From assembly GCA_016932575.1 (NCBI GenBank), contig JAFGCO010000070.1:19729-83728 (forward strand): 64,000 nt of DNA, given 5' to 3'. How positions within the stretch are numbered: position 1 is the first letter of the stretch; each line of letters begins with the position of its first letter. A program made the translations under genes and the position numbers. This stretch comes from a bacterium. GTDB taxonomy: Bacteria; Zhuqueibacterota; QNDG01; JAFGCO01. Below the pieces are notes generated by a model. That model saw only the letters and a program-made list of their open reading frames with translations, made no database searches and was not told where the DNA came from. This document shows, one piece after another, positions 54,828 through 63,055 of this stretch.

Positions 54828-54917
54828 ATGCGGGTTCAGTCTGTTTTAATCGTTCTGTTTTTTACTTTTATGGTCATTATATATATTAAATTGATAAAGG
54901 CAGGCAAAACGATATGA
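54828..54917 (+). CDS. Possible 29-residue single-span membrane peptide
   Basis: The frame from ATG 54828 encodes one strongly hydrophobic segment (VLIVLFFTFMVIIYIKL) with a basic C-terminus. Its stop codon overlaps the ATG of the next gene (ATGA at 54914). No Shine-Dalgarno is visible, so this may be a chance frame or a short leader that helps start translation of the GH43-like gene. Confidence 0.25.
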   Translation: MRVQSVLIVLFFTFMVIIYIKLIKAGKTI

Positions 54918-55969
54918 ACTTCAAAGAAAGACTGAAAAGCAGCCGGATTCTTTTTATTTCCGTTCTTTTGGTATCCATGGGTATGAATATCGCGTGTGTT
55001 CATAGATCCGGTAAGATTGCCGAAAAACCTCTGTACCGGGATCCGGTGTTCGACGGTGCGGCTGATCCGGTGGTTGTCCGGAACCCTGTTGAAAAAAAAT
55101 GGTTCATGTATTATACCAACCGGCGCGCCAGCATGCGGGGCCTGGACGGTGTCACCTGGGTACACGGCACTCAAATCGGAATCGCCCAATCCGAAGACGG
55201 AGGGGCTACATGGACATACCGGGGCATTTGTGATATTCAATATCAAACCGGCGATGATACATACTGGGCTCCTGAGGTTCTTTTACATGACGGTGTATTT
55301 CATATGTATCTGACCCATGTGCCAGGGATTTTTAAGGATTGGAGTCATCCGCGTCATATCCTCCATCTGACAAGTAAAGACGGTATCAAATGGACCTATG
55401 AATCCACGCTCCCTTTGGCCAATGATAAAGTCATAGATGCCTGTGTTCACCGCCTGCCGGATGGGAGCTGGAGGCTCTGGTACAATAATGAAAAAGACAG
55501 GAAATCGATTTATTATGCAGACAGCCCTGATTTATACACCTGGGTGGACCGGGGAAAAGCCGTGGGAGATCAAAGCGGAGAAGGACCTGCCGTATTTCAA
55601 TGGCAGGGTGCCTATTGGATGATTACTGATGTGTGGCAGGGATTGGCCTGCTACCGGTCCAGTGATCTGACACACTGGCAAAGAATACCGGGAAATCTGC
55701 TTCAAACACCCGGAACAGGACTGGACGATGGTGTCAAAGGCGGTCATGCTGATGTTATCGTGAATCAGGACAGAGCGTATCTGTTTTATTTTACCCACCC
55801 GGGTCGTGTGGAATCTGTTCCAGAAACCAACTCGTACGAAAAACGGCGCAGCTCTATTCAGGTTGCAGAGCTGCGGTACGAGAATGGAAGAATAACCTGT
55901 GACCGGAACGCATCTGTTATTATCAATTTGAAACCTCCCGAAGAGAATAAAGGGGTGATATGCAACTGA
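54914..55969 (+). CDS. GH43-like family glycosidase, probable lipoprotein
   Basis: Five-bladed propeller of the GH43/GH32/GH117 superfold. Candidate triad: D51 in GAADPVVV, D175 in VIDACV, and E223 in SGEGPAV. The motif YWAPEV near 118 is also characteristic. The N-terminal signal ends GMNIAC (C28), a likely lipid anchor. The lack of a T9SS tail points to the periplasm. The substrate is not clear; arabinose-, galactose- or xylose-containing side chains are all possible. It overlaps the following arabinanase-like gene by 10 bp, which suggests that the two are translated together and act on the same polymer at successive steps. Confidence 0.77.
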   Translation: MNFKERLKSSRILFISVLLVSMGMNIACVHRSGKIAEKPLYRDPVFDGAADPVVVRNPVEKKWFMYYTNRRASMRGLDGVTWVHGTQIGIAQSEDGGATWTYRGICDIQYQTGDDTYWAPEVLLHDGVFHMYLTHVPGIFKDWSHPRHILHLTSKDGIKWTYESTLPLANDKVIDACVHRLPDGSWRLWYNNEKDRKSIYYADSPDLYTWVDRGKAVGDQSGEGPAVFQWQGAYWMITDVWQGLACYRSSDLTHWQRIPGNLLQTPGTGLDDGVKGGHADVIVNQDRAYLFYFTHPGRVESVPETNSYEKRRSSIQVAELRYENGRITCDRNASVIINLKPPEENKGVICN

Positions 55970-57234
55970 AGAGACCGGATATTCACATGATTGCGATCGC
56001 AATACCGGTTATACTGATGCTGCATGTTATGTTCAGTACCAGGACAGAAGGTCAGACTGGATCTGTTACGGATGTGCACGATCCCTGTATCATTGGATTT
56101 GAAGACCAATACTATATTTATTGTACGGGAGATAAAATTCAAATCCGCAGATCCAGGGATCTGATTTTATGGGAATATCTGGGAAAGGTTTTTAACTCCA
56201 TTCCGGCCTGGGGTATTCAGGAAGTTCCGGGAGTCAGTAATGTATGGGCACCTGATATTTCCTATTTCAATGGAATTTACCATCTTTATTATGCATTGTC
56301 GACTTTTGGAAGCAACCGGTCCTGTATCGGCCTGGCAACCAATGCCACATTGGATCCTGGTGATGCGGATTATCATTGGGTGGATCAGGGCAAGGTTTTT
56401 GAGTCTTATTCCGGTGATAACTATAATGCGATTGATGCAAATATTGTTCGCAGCACAGATGGAAAAATATGGATGTCGTTCGGCAGTTTCTGGAGCGGCA
56501 TCAAGATGGTTGAGCTGGATTCCACTACAGGGAAACCGGTTAATTCTGATCTCTATCACCTGGCCGGTCGCGGCGGAGGTGCCATTGAAGCGCCTTTTAT
56601 TATATACAAAGATGGTTATTATTATCTTTTTATTTCTTTTGACCTGTGCTGCAGGGGAGTAAACAGCACTTATAATATAAGGGTGGGCCGGTCCGAAACA
56701 GTGACGGGACCCTATGTCGATTCGTGGAACATGCTCATGACATCGGGCGGCGGTACCCTCCTATTATCCGGTAACAGTCGTTGGAAAGGTCCAGGACATT
56801 GTGCTGTCTTATCAGAGGGCGCTCAGTACTGGCTGGTTTATCATGTTTATGATGTTCAAAGAAACGGACGGCCGGTTCTTCGAATAAATAATCTGATTTG
56901 GGATGATTCCGGCTGGCCTGTTGTTCAGGATACGCTTTATACCGAAGTTACAGAAAAGCATGTTCAACCAAGTCTGTTTTATCTGTATCCAAATTATCCG
57001 AATCCCTTTAATCAGGATTCTGTCATTCACTATCAATTGCCTGCAGCGGGTCATGTGAAGATGACGGTGTTTGATGTTTTGGGCAGAGTGATTGACATAT
57101 TGGTGAATGAGAGACAAGAGGGAGGAGTACATGGGATTCGATTTCAGGGGGCCGATTGTTCTTCCGGCATATATTTTATCGAATTACGGTTCGGAGAATG
57201 TATCGCGAAGCGAAAAATGATTTTGATGAAATGA
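55960..57234 (+). CDS. GH43 endo-alpha-1,5-L-arabinanase-like enzyme with T9SS tail
   Basis: Closest in pattern to endo-arabinanases. The base D41 lies in VHDPCI, the modulator D159 in NAIDANI, and the acid E210 in GGAIEAPF. VWAPDISYFNGIYHLYYA and WMSFGSFWSGI are hallmarks of the group. A signal peptide (about 1-33) and a T9SS tail (about 340-424; NYPNPFNQD) place it on the cell surface, where it would cut the arabinan side chains of RG-I. Released oligosaccharides could then be taken in and degraded by GH51, GH127 and the tail-less GH43 enzymes. The ATG lies within the end of the preceding gene. Confidence 0.88.
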   Translation: MQLKRPDIHMIAIAIPVILMLHVMFSTRTEGQTGSVTDVHDPCIIGFEDQYYIYCTGDKIQIRRSRDLILWEYLGKVFNSIPAWGIQEVPGVSNVWAPDISYFNGIYHLYYALSTFGSNRSCIGLATNATLDPGDADYHWVDQGKVFESYSGDNYNAIDANIVRSTDGKIWMSFGSFWSGIKMVELDSTTGKPVNSDLYHLAGRGGGAIEAPFIIYKDGYYYLFISFDLCCRGVNSTYNIRVGRSETVTGPYVDSWNMLMTSGGGTLLLSGNSRWKGPGHCAVLSEGAQYWLVYHVYDVQRNGRPVLRINNLIWDDSGWPVVQDTLYTEVTEKHVQPSLFYLYPNYPNPFNQDSVIHYQLPAAGHVKMTVFDVLGRVIDILVNERQEGGVHGIRFQGADCSSGIYFIELRFGECIAKRKMILMK

Positions 57235-57341
57235 CATTGATCATGACCATGGTAATTTAAATAAAATCCATCTTTGTCTGATAAAGATCGATGTCCTGGT
57301 TTTAAGGTATCCCGTTTGTTAAAATCAAAAAGGAGTGTAAT

Positions 57342-58808
57342 GTGAATTCGATGAAATTATCCATGTTTGTGATGTTCTTTACTGTATTTTTTGTATTAAC
57401 CGAGGGAGTCATTGCCCAGAATCTTCCCTCAGCCGATGAAGTCGTTGAAAAGATGATCCTGGCCAATCAATATTTTATGAATAAATGGCCGGATCCGACT
57501 GTCGATATTGTGACGGATAAACGGCGTCCAAGCAATATCTGGACGCGGGCCACCTACTATGAAGGATTGATGGCGCTTTACCGGGTAGCCCCTCAGAAAG
57601 CGTATTATGATTACGCTGTCGACTGGGGAGAAGGACATCGCTGGAGACCGGCTTACGGAGATACATGGACGAAGAATGCGGATAATCAGTGCTGCGGACA
57701 AACATATATTGAACTTTACCAGATTGATTCAAAATCCGAACGGATCGGGAGCATTAAAGAAACCATAGACAGGATGGTCATTGACGATAATAATGATGCG
57801 TGGTGGTGGATTGATGCCCTGCAAATGGCCATGCCGATTTTTGCCAAACTGGGTGCCATTTATCAGGACAGTCTTTATTTTAACAAAATGTATAATATCT
57901 ATAATTATACAAAAATACAGCATGGCACGAATGGATTGTACAATCCGGAGGACCATCTCTGGTGGCGGGATAAAGATTTTGATTCCCCTTATACCGCTCC
58001 CAATGGAGAAGACACTTACTGGTCAAGAGGCAATGGGTGGGTACTTACTGCTCTTGCCCGCGTATTGGATGTTATGCCTAAGGACGCGCCTCACCGGGAT
58101 GAGTATATGACCACCTTCAAAGAAATGGCAGAGGCCTTGATTCCGATCCAGAGAGAAGATGGATTCTGGAATGTCAGTCTTCATGATCCCAATGATTTCG
58201 GCGGCAGAGAGACATCGGGGACGGCTTTCTTTACATTCGGGCTTGCATGGGGTGTCAATCACGGTTTGCTGAATGAAGATAAATTCAAAACTGCAGCCAT
58301 CAAAGGCTGGAACGGATTGGTCAATGATGCACTCCATGACGATGGCTTTTTAGGATATGTTCAAAGCACAGGCAAACAACCTTCTGACGGACAGCCTGTG
58401 ACCTATGATAAAGTGCCAAATTTTGAAGACTACGGCCTGGGTGCATTTTTACTTGCAGGCAGTGAAATATATCAGATGGCCGGCGGAACCGCCCAGATTT
58501 TATTAACCAGTCCTTGTATTCAACCCGTCGAGGTTACTTTATACGCGGCTTTCCCTAATCCGCTGAATCCGATTACCACGATAACCTACAGCCTGGCCGA
58601 GACCACGTTGGTTGATTTGACGATTTATAATACTCTGGGAAAGAAAGTGTTCACTTTCTATCAGGAAGAATGGCAGGGAACAGGCCACCATCAGGTGATT
58701 TGGAGGGGTATCAATAACGATGGACGATCGGTTCCCAGTGGAAATTATATCATTCAGCTCAAGGCAGGATCAGCAGTACAGAATCAGAAAATCACCATTA
58801 TCAAGTAA
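57342..58808 (+). CDS. GH105-like unsaturated rhamnogalacturonyl hydrolase with T9SS tail
   Basis: Second GH105-type protein, read from GTG 57342 behind AAGGAG, with a signal peptide ending VIAQ. The (alpha/alpha)6 barrel spans about 25-385 and shows ADNQCCGQTYIELYQ, NDAWWWIDALQMAMP, YWSRGNGWVLTALARVL and REDGFWNVSLHDP. These match the family blocks for the catalytic Asp and substrate-binding Trp/Arg. The tail (about 401-488) has the variant core FPNPLNPI. Most GH105 enzymes are cytoplasmic or periplasmic, so a tailed and probably surface-exposed form is unusual. It may remove unsaturated galacturonyl ends directly after PL11 action outside the cell. Confidence 0.87.
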   Translation: MNSMKLSMFVMFFTVFFVLTEGVIAQNLPSADEVVEKMILANQYFMNKWPDPTVDIVTDKRRPSNIWTRATYYEGLMALYRVAPQKAYYDYAVDWGEGHRWRPAYGDTWTKNADNQCCGQTYIELYQIDSKSERIGSIKETIDRMVIDDNNDAWWWIDALQMAMPIFAKLGAIYQDSLYFNKMYNIYNYTKIQHGTNGLYNPEDHLWWRDKDFDSPYTAPNGEDTYWSRGNGWVLTALARVLDVMPKDAPHRDEYMTTFKEMAEALIPIQREDGFWNVSLHDPNDFGGRETSGTAFFTFGLAWGVNHGLLNEDKFKTAAIKGWNGLVNDALHDDGFLGYVQSTGKQPSDGQPVTYDKVPNFEDYGLGAFLLAGSEIYQMAGGTAQILLTSPCIQPVEVTLYAAFPNPLNPITTITYSLAETTLVDLTIYNTLGKKVFTFYQEEWQGTGHHQVIWRGINNDGRSVPSGNYIIQLKAGSAVQNQKITIIK

Positions 58809-59055
58809 TTTTGATGAGAATATGAGCCTGTCTTGATCTTTTTCAATATTTGAAATGGTTTAAATCCAAGTGAATATTTGTGTTTTTAAACATTTCATTT
58901 ACTGAGTCTTGCCAAAGTTCAGCCATTTATTCTCAATTTTGTCATTTTCTCTGCTGGTCAGATTTTTGCAAGTGTTCCACCTGATATTTATCCGGCGTTC
59001 TCTGATTTTGTTGCAGGCTGAATGGGGGACGGATTCATTGACATTCGGAGGATTT

Positions 59056-61617
59056 TTGAAGTATCGAGTATATTTAGTCATAATCATCTGTTATTTTTTA
59101 TTGCCTTTTTCTGTCCTTTTTCCTTATCATCACAACGGTTATCAGTATCTTTATCCGGAGCCAGGGGCTGAGCAGGTGCCATCTCGGGCCAGTATATTGG
59201 TCAGATGGAAAGATATATTACCCGATTATATTCAAAATTCCGATTCGTGCATTCAATTGATCACGATAAATCGGAATTCCTTGCCCGGGCATATTCGAGT
59301 GGCTTCGGATCATCGGACATTACTCTTTAAACCTGACAGTGCTCTCCCCGGCGGTCAGGATATCGTCGTTAAGATTCAACCGGTATTAAAACATTCCGGT
59401 CAGATTATATTTCCGCTTCGATATCATTTTCACGTGTGTGATGCAGAGTGGACAGTTCCTGAATTTGAATACAGTCAGGGCGCGTTAAATAAATCCGATC
59501 CGTTTCGGTGCCGATCGACTGAACTAGCGATCATGACACAATCCGGAGTTTCAATCCCCAGTGATTTCCCTCATATTGACATCACAGTCAATGAAAATCC
59601 GTACGACGGATATATTTTTATTAATAATATCGGTGATCAACCCTACAATGTTATTTTCAATAATGACGGTGTGCCAGTCTGGTATAAACGAACGCCGGAC
59701 CGGCGGCGCGATTTCAAGGTTCAGCGTAATGGAAATATCAGTATGCTGGTCCGTGAAGGATATGATTTTGGCCAGGGATTTATTGCTTTGAATACCCATT
59801 ATGAAGAAGTGCGTACCTATGATGCTGTGAATGGATATAGTACTGACGAGCATGAATTGCAGGTGCTTGAAGACGGCACATATCTTCTTCTTGGCATCCG
59901 GGGTGTTTCTGTGGATATGAGTCATATTGTGGATGGCGGGAAAAAAGAGGCAAGAGTCGCAGAGTCTGCACTTCAAATGTTCACTCCGGACGATGAACTC
60001 ATTCTGCAATTTGCAGCTCTGGATCATTTTCATCCTGCAGATATGATCGGATACAGTCCGGATGATCAGCCAACAGATGAAAGCTTTCGGTTTCCTCATA
60101 TGAATTCGATTGATATTGATGATGACGGTCATATCATTTTATCCAGCAAACGGATCAGTGAAGTGACCAAAATCAATCGAAATACAGGTGAAATTATTTG
60201 GCGGCTGGGTGGCGCCAATAACCAGTTTCAGTTTATTGGCGATCCGCTGGGCGGTTTTTACAATCAGCACAGTGTCCGGTCACTCGGAAATGGCCGATAT
60301 ACGATGTTTGACAACGGATGCCTGCATCAGCCACCGGTTTCGCGTGCTCTCGAATACGAACTGAATACGAATGAAATGACAGCCACGCTGGTCTGGAAAT
60401 TTGTTGAAGACCCGCCCACCTATGCTTATCATATGGGCAATGTTCAACGTTTGCCCAATGGAAATACACTGATTAACTGGGCAGTGCAGAATCTTCCGAA
60501 ACTCACCGAGGTCAGGCCGGACGGCAGCAAGGCCTTTGAAATGAATTTTGTGAATCATTACAAAACTTATCGCGTGTTCAAATTCGCCTGGGAAGGCCTG
60601 GCAAAGAAACCCTATCTGGTGGTTGAATCACAATTGGATCATATTGCTTTGCTGATCAACCAGTTTGGGGATCAGCATGTGGATCATTACCGGATATACG
60701 GCGGAAAAAATAGGAATCCAACAACTCTGATAGACACATCAAAAACAACTTTAAAAAGGCTGTATCATCTTGAAAATGGAACAACCTATTTTTTTAGGAT
60801 AACCTCCGTGAGTGATAAGGGTCTGGAAAGTGATTATTCCAACCAGGAAAGTGTCCAGGTGAATCTCGTCGTTCCCGGTCAGAACATGGTGCTCAATGGA
60901 AATTTTGATATGAGTGAAGAATACTGGATATGGACGGTTAAAGGAGACGCGTCAGCTTATTGTGATTCGGATAACGGATATTTTCGTTTTAATATTAACC
61001 ACGGCGGAGACCGGTCTGATGACATCGGCCTGTCGCAGAGCGGATTTTTACTTGCCGAGGGAAGGGTGTATCAGATCGAATTTGACGCCTGGGCTGTGGC
61101 ATCCCGAAATTTTGAGGTCGTCGTTAAAAAAAACAGCGAACCGTATACCAATTACAGCCGAATCGGTGAAAGCTATCTCACAAAAAAACCAAAGCGTTTT
61201 TCCTATCGATTTGAAATGACCGATCCTACGGATGTGAATGCGTCACTGATGATTTATGCAGGCGGTAATGACAATGACGTTTTTATTGATGATATTTCTT
61301 TAAAAATGGTTGATCAATCATCTGCAATTAAAAACACAGATATTCCCATGAATGCTGACTTTGAATTAAAACCAAATTTTCCGAATCCGTTTAATCTGTT
61401 TACAAAGATTAAATTTTCAGTCATAAAAAAAATCTCTTTGCATGTTGCAGTATTGAACATAACAGGCCAGACGATGATTGAATTCACTGAAAAAGAATAC
61501 GCTCCAGGTGAATATCAGGTCAAATTTGATGGTTCGGATTTAACCAGCGGTCTTTATTTATATCGGATTCAATCATCCAATACAGTGCGAACAGGCAAAA
61601 TGATGCTGCTTAAATAA
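59056..61617 (+). CDS. Arylsulfotransferase-family (ASST-like) surface protein with FN3, CBM4/9-like module and T9SS tail
   Basis: The long frame starts at 58909, but TTG 59056 has GGAGG (59047-59051) in the right place and directly starts a signal peptide, so it is preferred (853 residues). After an Ig-like N-terminal region (about 30-140), residues about 180-505 match the arylsulfotransferase beta-propeller family: GVPVWYKRTPDRRRDFKVQ, STDEHELQVLEDGTYLL, FPHMNSIDIDDDGHIILSS, NTGEIIWRLGG, FYNQHSVRSLGNGRYTMFDN. An FN3 domain (about 520-605), a CBM4/9-like sandwich (about 608-751; NGNFDMSEEYWIW) and a tail (about 771-853; NFPNPFNLF) follow. True aryl sulfotransferase activity is not assured; the propeller may serve another role on plant phenolics or glycans. 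Confidence 0.78.
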   Translation: MKYRVYLVIIICYFLLPFSVLFPYHHNGYQYLYPEPGAEQVPSRASILVRWKDILPDYIQNSDSCIQLITINRNSLPGHIRVASDHRTLLFKPDSALPGGQDIVVKIQPVLKHSGQIIFPLRYHFHVCDAEWTVPEFEYSQGALNKSDPFRCRSTELAIMTQSGVSIPSDFPHIDITVNENPYDGYIFINNIGDQPYNVIFNNDGVPVWYKRTPDRRRDFKVQRNGNISMLVREGYDFGQGFIALNTHYEEVRTYDAVNGYSTDEHELQVLEDGTYLLLGIRGVSVDMSHIVDGGKKEARVAESALQMFTPDDELILQFAALDHFHPADMIGYSPDDQPTDESFRFPHMNSIDIDDDGHIILSSKRISEVTKINRNTGEIIWRLGGANNQFQFIGDPLGGFYNQHSVRSLGNGRYTMFDNGCLHQPPVSRALEYELNTNEMTATLVWKFVEDPPTYAYHMGNVQRLPNGNTLINWAVQNLPKLTEVRPDGSKAFEMNFVNHYKTYRVFKFAWEGLAKKPYLVVESQLDHIALLINQFGDQHVDHYRIYGGKNRNPTTLIDTSKTTLKRLYHLENGTTYFFRITSVSDKGLESDYSNQESVQVNLVVPGQNMVLNGNFDMSEEYWIWTVKGDASAYCDSDNGYFRFNINHGGDRSDDIGLSQSGFLLAEGRVYQIEFDAWAVASRNFEVVVKKNSEPYTNYSRIGESYLTKKPKRFSYRFEMTDPTDVNASLMIYAGGNDNDVFIDDISLKMVDQSSAIKNTDIPMNADFELKPNFPNPFNLFTKIKFSVIKKISLHVAVLNITGQTMIEFTEKEYAPGEYQVKFDGSDLTSGLYLYRIQSSNTVRTGKMMLLK

Positions 61618-61651
61618 AAACCTTCGGGAGATAAATTGCCCGAAGGTTTTT
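61616..61651. terminator. Bidirectional intrinsic terminator
   Basis: CCTTCGGG (61621-61628) and CCCGAAGG (61639-61646) form a perfect 8-bp stem with a 10-nt loop. A-runs lie on the left and T-runs on the right, so it can stop transcription from both the ASST-like gene (+) and the lipoprotein gene (-). It sits between their convergent stop codons. Confidence 0.88.
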
Positions 61652-61679
61652 ATTGTCGTTTAAATGATAAAATGAATAA

Positions 61680-62906
61680 CTATTCCCGGCCGTAATAGGG
61701 AGCACCGGATTCGCCCAGATCCACACGCATCAGATTGAAAATCTCATCTGAATTGCCGTCGTCGTCTTCATATTCATCTTTGATATAATAGAGAAAATCT
61801 CCGGTTCCCCATTCCATTCCGCCGATGATACCGGTAAGAATGCCTTTATATACGATGTCCTGAGTTTCATTATCCAGATCGATCATGAGAATCGGATCCA
61901 GATTATCGCTTCCAATGAAGAGCTTCCCATACGCAGAAAAGGTAAAAGCAAGGGGCTCAGATTCAGCGTAGTCTCCTGTCGAAGCCCAGTCAAAAACCGT
62001 CTCTCTCTCACCGAGCGTTCCATTGGCATCCTGAATTTCATGTTTGAATATGCCTAATTCAGGGGTGTTTTCATCAGGACTGTCAATTTTGACCAGCAGA
62101 TATACATGATTGTCATAAACTCGAATATACAGAATGTCGTCATCCTCATAGATCCCTGTGACATTAAAGGTCAAATCAGGCTGAACCACCATGAGATCAG
62201 AACTCCGGCCTCCGCCCGTATACAAATTTCCATATTTATCATAATCGCCAAAGGCTGCATTTTTGCTGACTTGTAACAGTGTGTCGGATACCCCGGAAGA
62301 GACATCCATCTGGCGAATTCTTTTATCCTTAAAGTACGTCAGTTTACCATTGGGTGCCATGACCACGTGTGAAGGAATAATGGCCGCCTGACCAATGACA
62401 GTCCGTTTCCCATCCGATGTAATTTTATGAACGCTTGCCGGGCTTCTTTGCATCACATAAACTGTCTCATCCTGATCTACAGTCAGGGCTTCAAGCTGCT
62501 TGTTTTCAACAAAATTACCATAGGTGGAAACAACCTGATCAACCCGGTACGCTTCCCATGTTGCTACAATGAGAGAGCCATATGTCACAACATTGACTGT
62601 GAGACTGTCTCCGTAGCTTTTTGGCCGGCGGACCTTGAGAGCTGTGGGGGTTGCCTCGATAATATCGACTTGTACATTATCGAAATATACCTGATTTGCT
62701 TCCAGGGAATCAGAAAAATTTTCTCCCAGAATCTTAATATCATTCACACCCGCTCCGGCTGTTTCTGGATCCATTCCAGTAATGCTGGCATTGGAATAAT
62801 TAGGTTGGGGCTGATCATATGCAGCTGTTGGTCCGTCATACTCACACCCGGCCATGACCAGAAGAACGGCCGTGAGGGTGATGAGTATTTTTATCGTCGA
62901 TTTCAT
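61680..62906 (-). CDS. Lipoprotein with IPT/TIG domain and propeller-like repeats
   Basis: A lipoprotein signal ends VMAGC near residue 21. Residues about 40-125 form an IPT/TIG immunoglobulin-like domain (ITGMDPETAGAGVNDIKILGENFS). The rest has repeated strands such as LEALTVDQDETVYVMQ, PSHVVMAPNGKLTYF and FGDYDKYGNLYTGG, typical of an NHL/SMP-30-like beta-propeller. IPT/TIG-NHL lipoproteins are common near outer-membrane uptake systems in Bacteroidota and are often thought to bind glycans at the surface. AAGGAG precedes the ATG. It is transcribed away from the main block, behind the second PorV-like gene. Confidence 0.72.
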   Translation of the reverse strand: MKSTIKILITLTAVLLVMAGCEYDGPTAAYDQPQPNYSNASITGMDPETAGAGVNDIKILGENFSDSLEANQVYFDNVQVDIIEATPTALKVRRPKSYGDSLTVNVVTYGSLIVATWEAYRVDQVVSTYGNFVENKQLEALTVDQDETVYVMQRSPASVHKITSDGKRTVIGQAAIIPSHVVMAPNGKLTYFKDKRIRQMDVSSGVSDTLLQVSKNAAFGDYDKYGNLYTGGGRSSDLMVVQPDLTFNVTGIYEDDDILYIRVYDNHVYLLVKIDSPDENTPELGIFKHEIQDANGTLGERETVFDWASTGDYAESEPLAFTFSAYGKLFIGSDNLDPILMIDLDNETQDIVYKGILTGIIGGMEWGTGDFLYYIKDEYEDDDGNSDEIFNLMRVDLGESGAPYYGRE

Positions 62907-62956
62907 TGATGACTCCTTTATGTTTATCGTATGATCTCAATGTCTTCAAACCCACT

Positions 62957-63049
62957 CCCCGGCTGACGCCGGGGATCTCGTCTCAAGGGAAGACCAGATT
63001 CCCAAATCCCCCTGACAAGGGGAACCTCGATCCGCTCTTTAGATCGAGG
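62957..63049. repeat. Three consecutive stem-loops between the two minus-strand genes
   Basis: Hairpin 1: CCCCGGC (62957-62963) with GCCGGGG (62968-62974), loop TGAC. Hairpin 2: CCCCC (63008-63012) with GGGG (63019-63022). Hairpin 3: CCTCGATC (63025-63032) with GATCGAGG (63042-63049). The cluster resembles short REP-type palindromic elements; it follows the PorV-like stop and could also protect or terminate that transcript. Confidence 0.6.
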
Positions 63050-63055
63050 AGGGGG

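Noticed and set aside
58909-59055. N-terminal extension of the ASST-like protein from ATG 58909
   Set aside because: It would place an extra hydrophobic stretch before the signal peptide; TTG 59056 has GGAGG in the right place and directly starts the signal.
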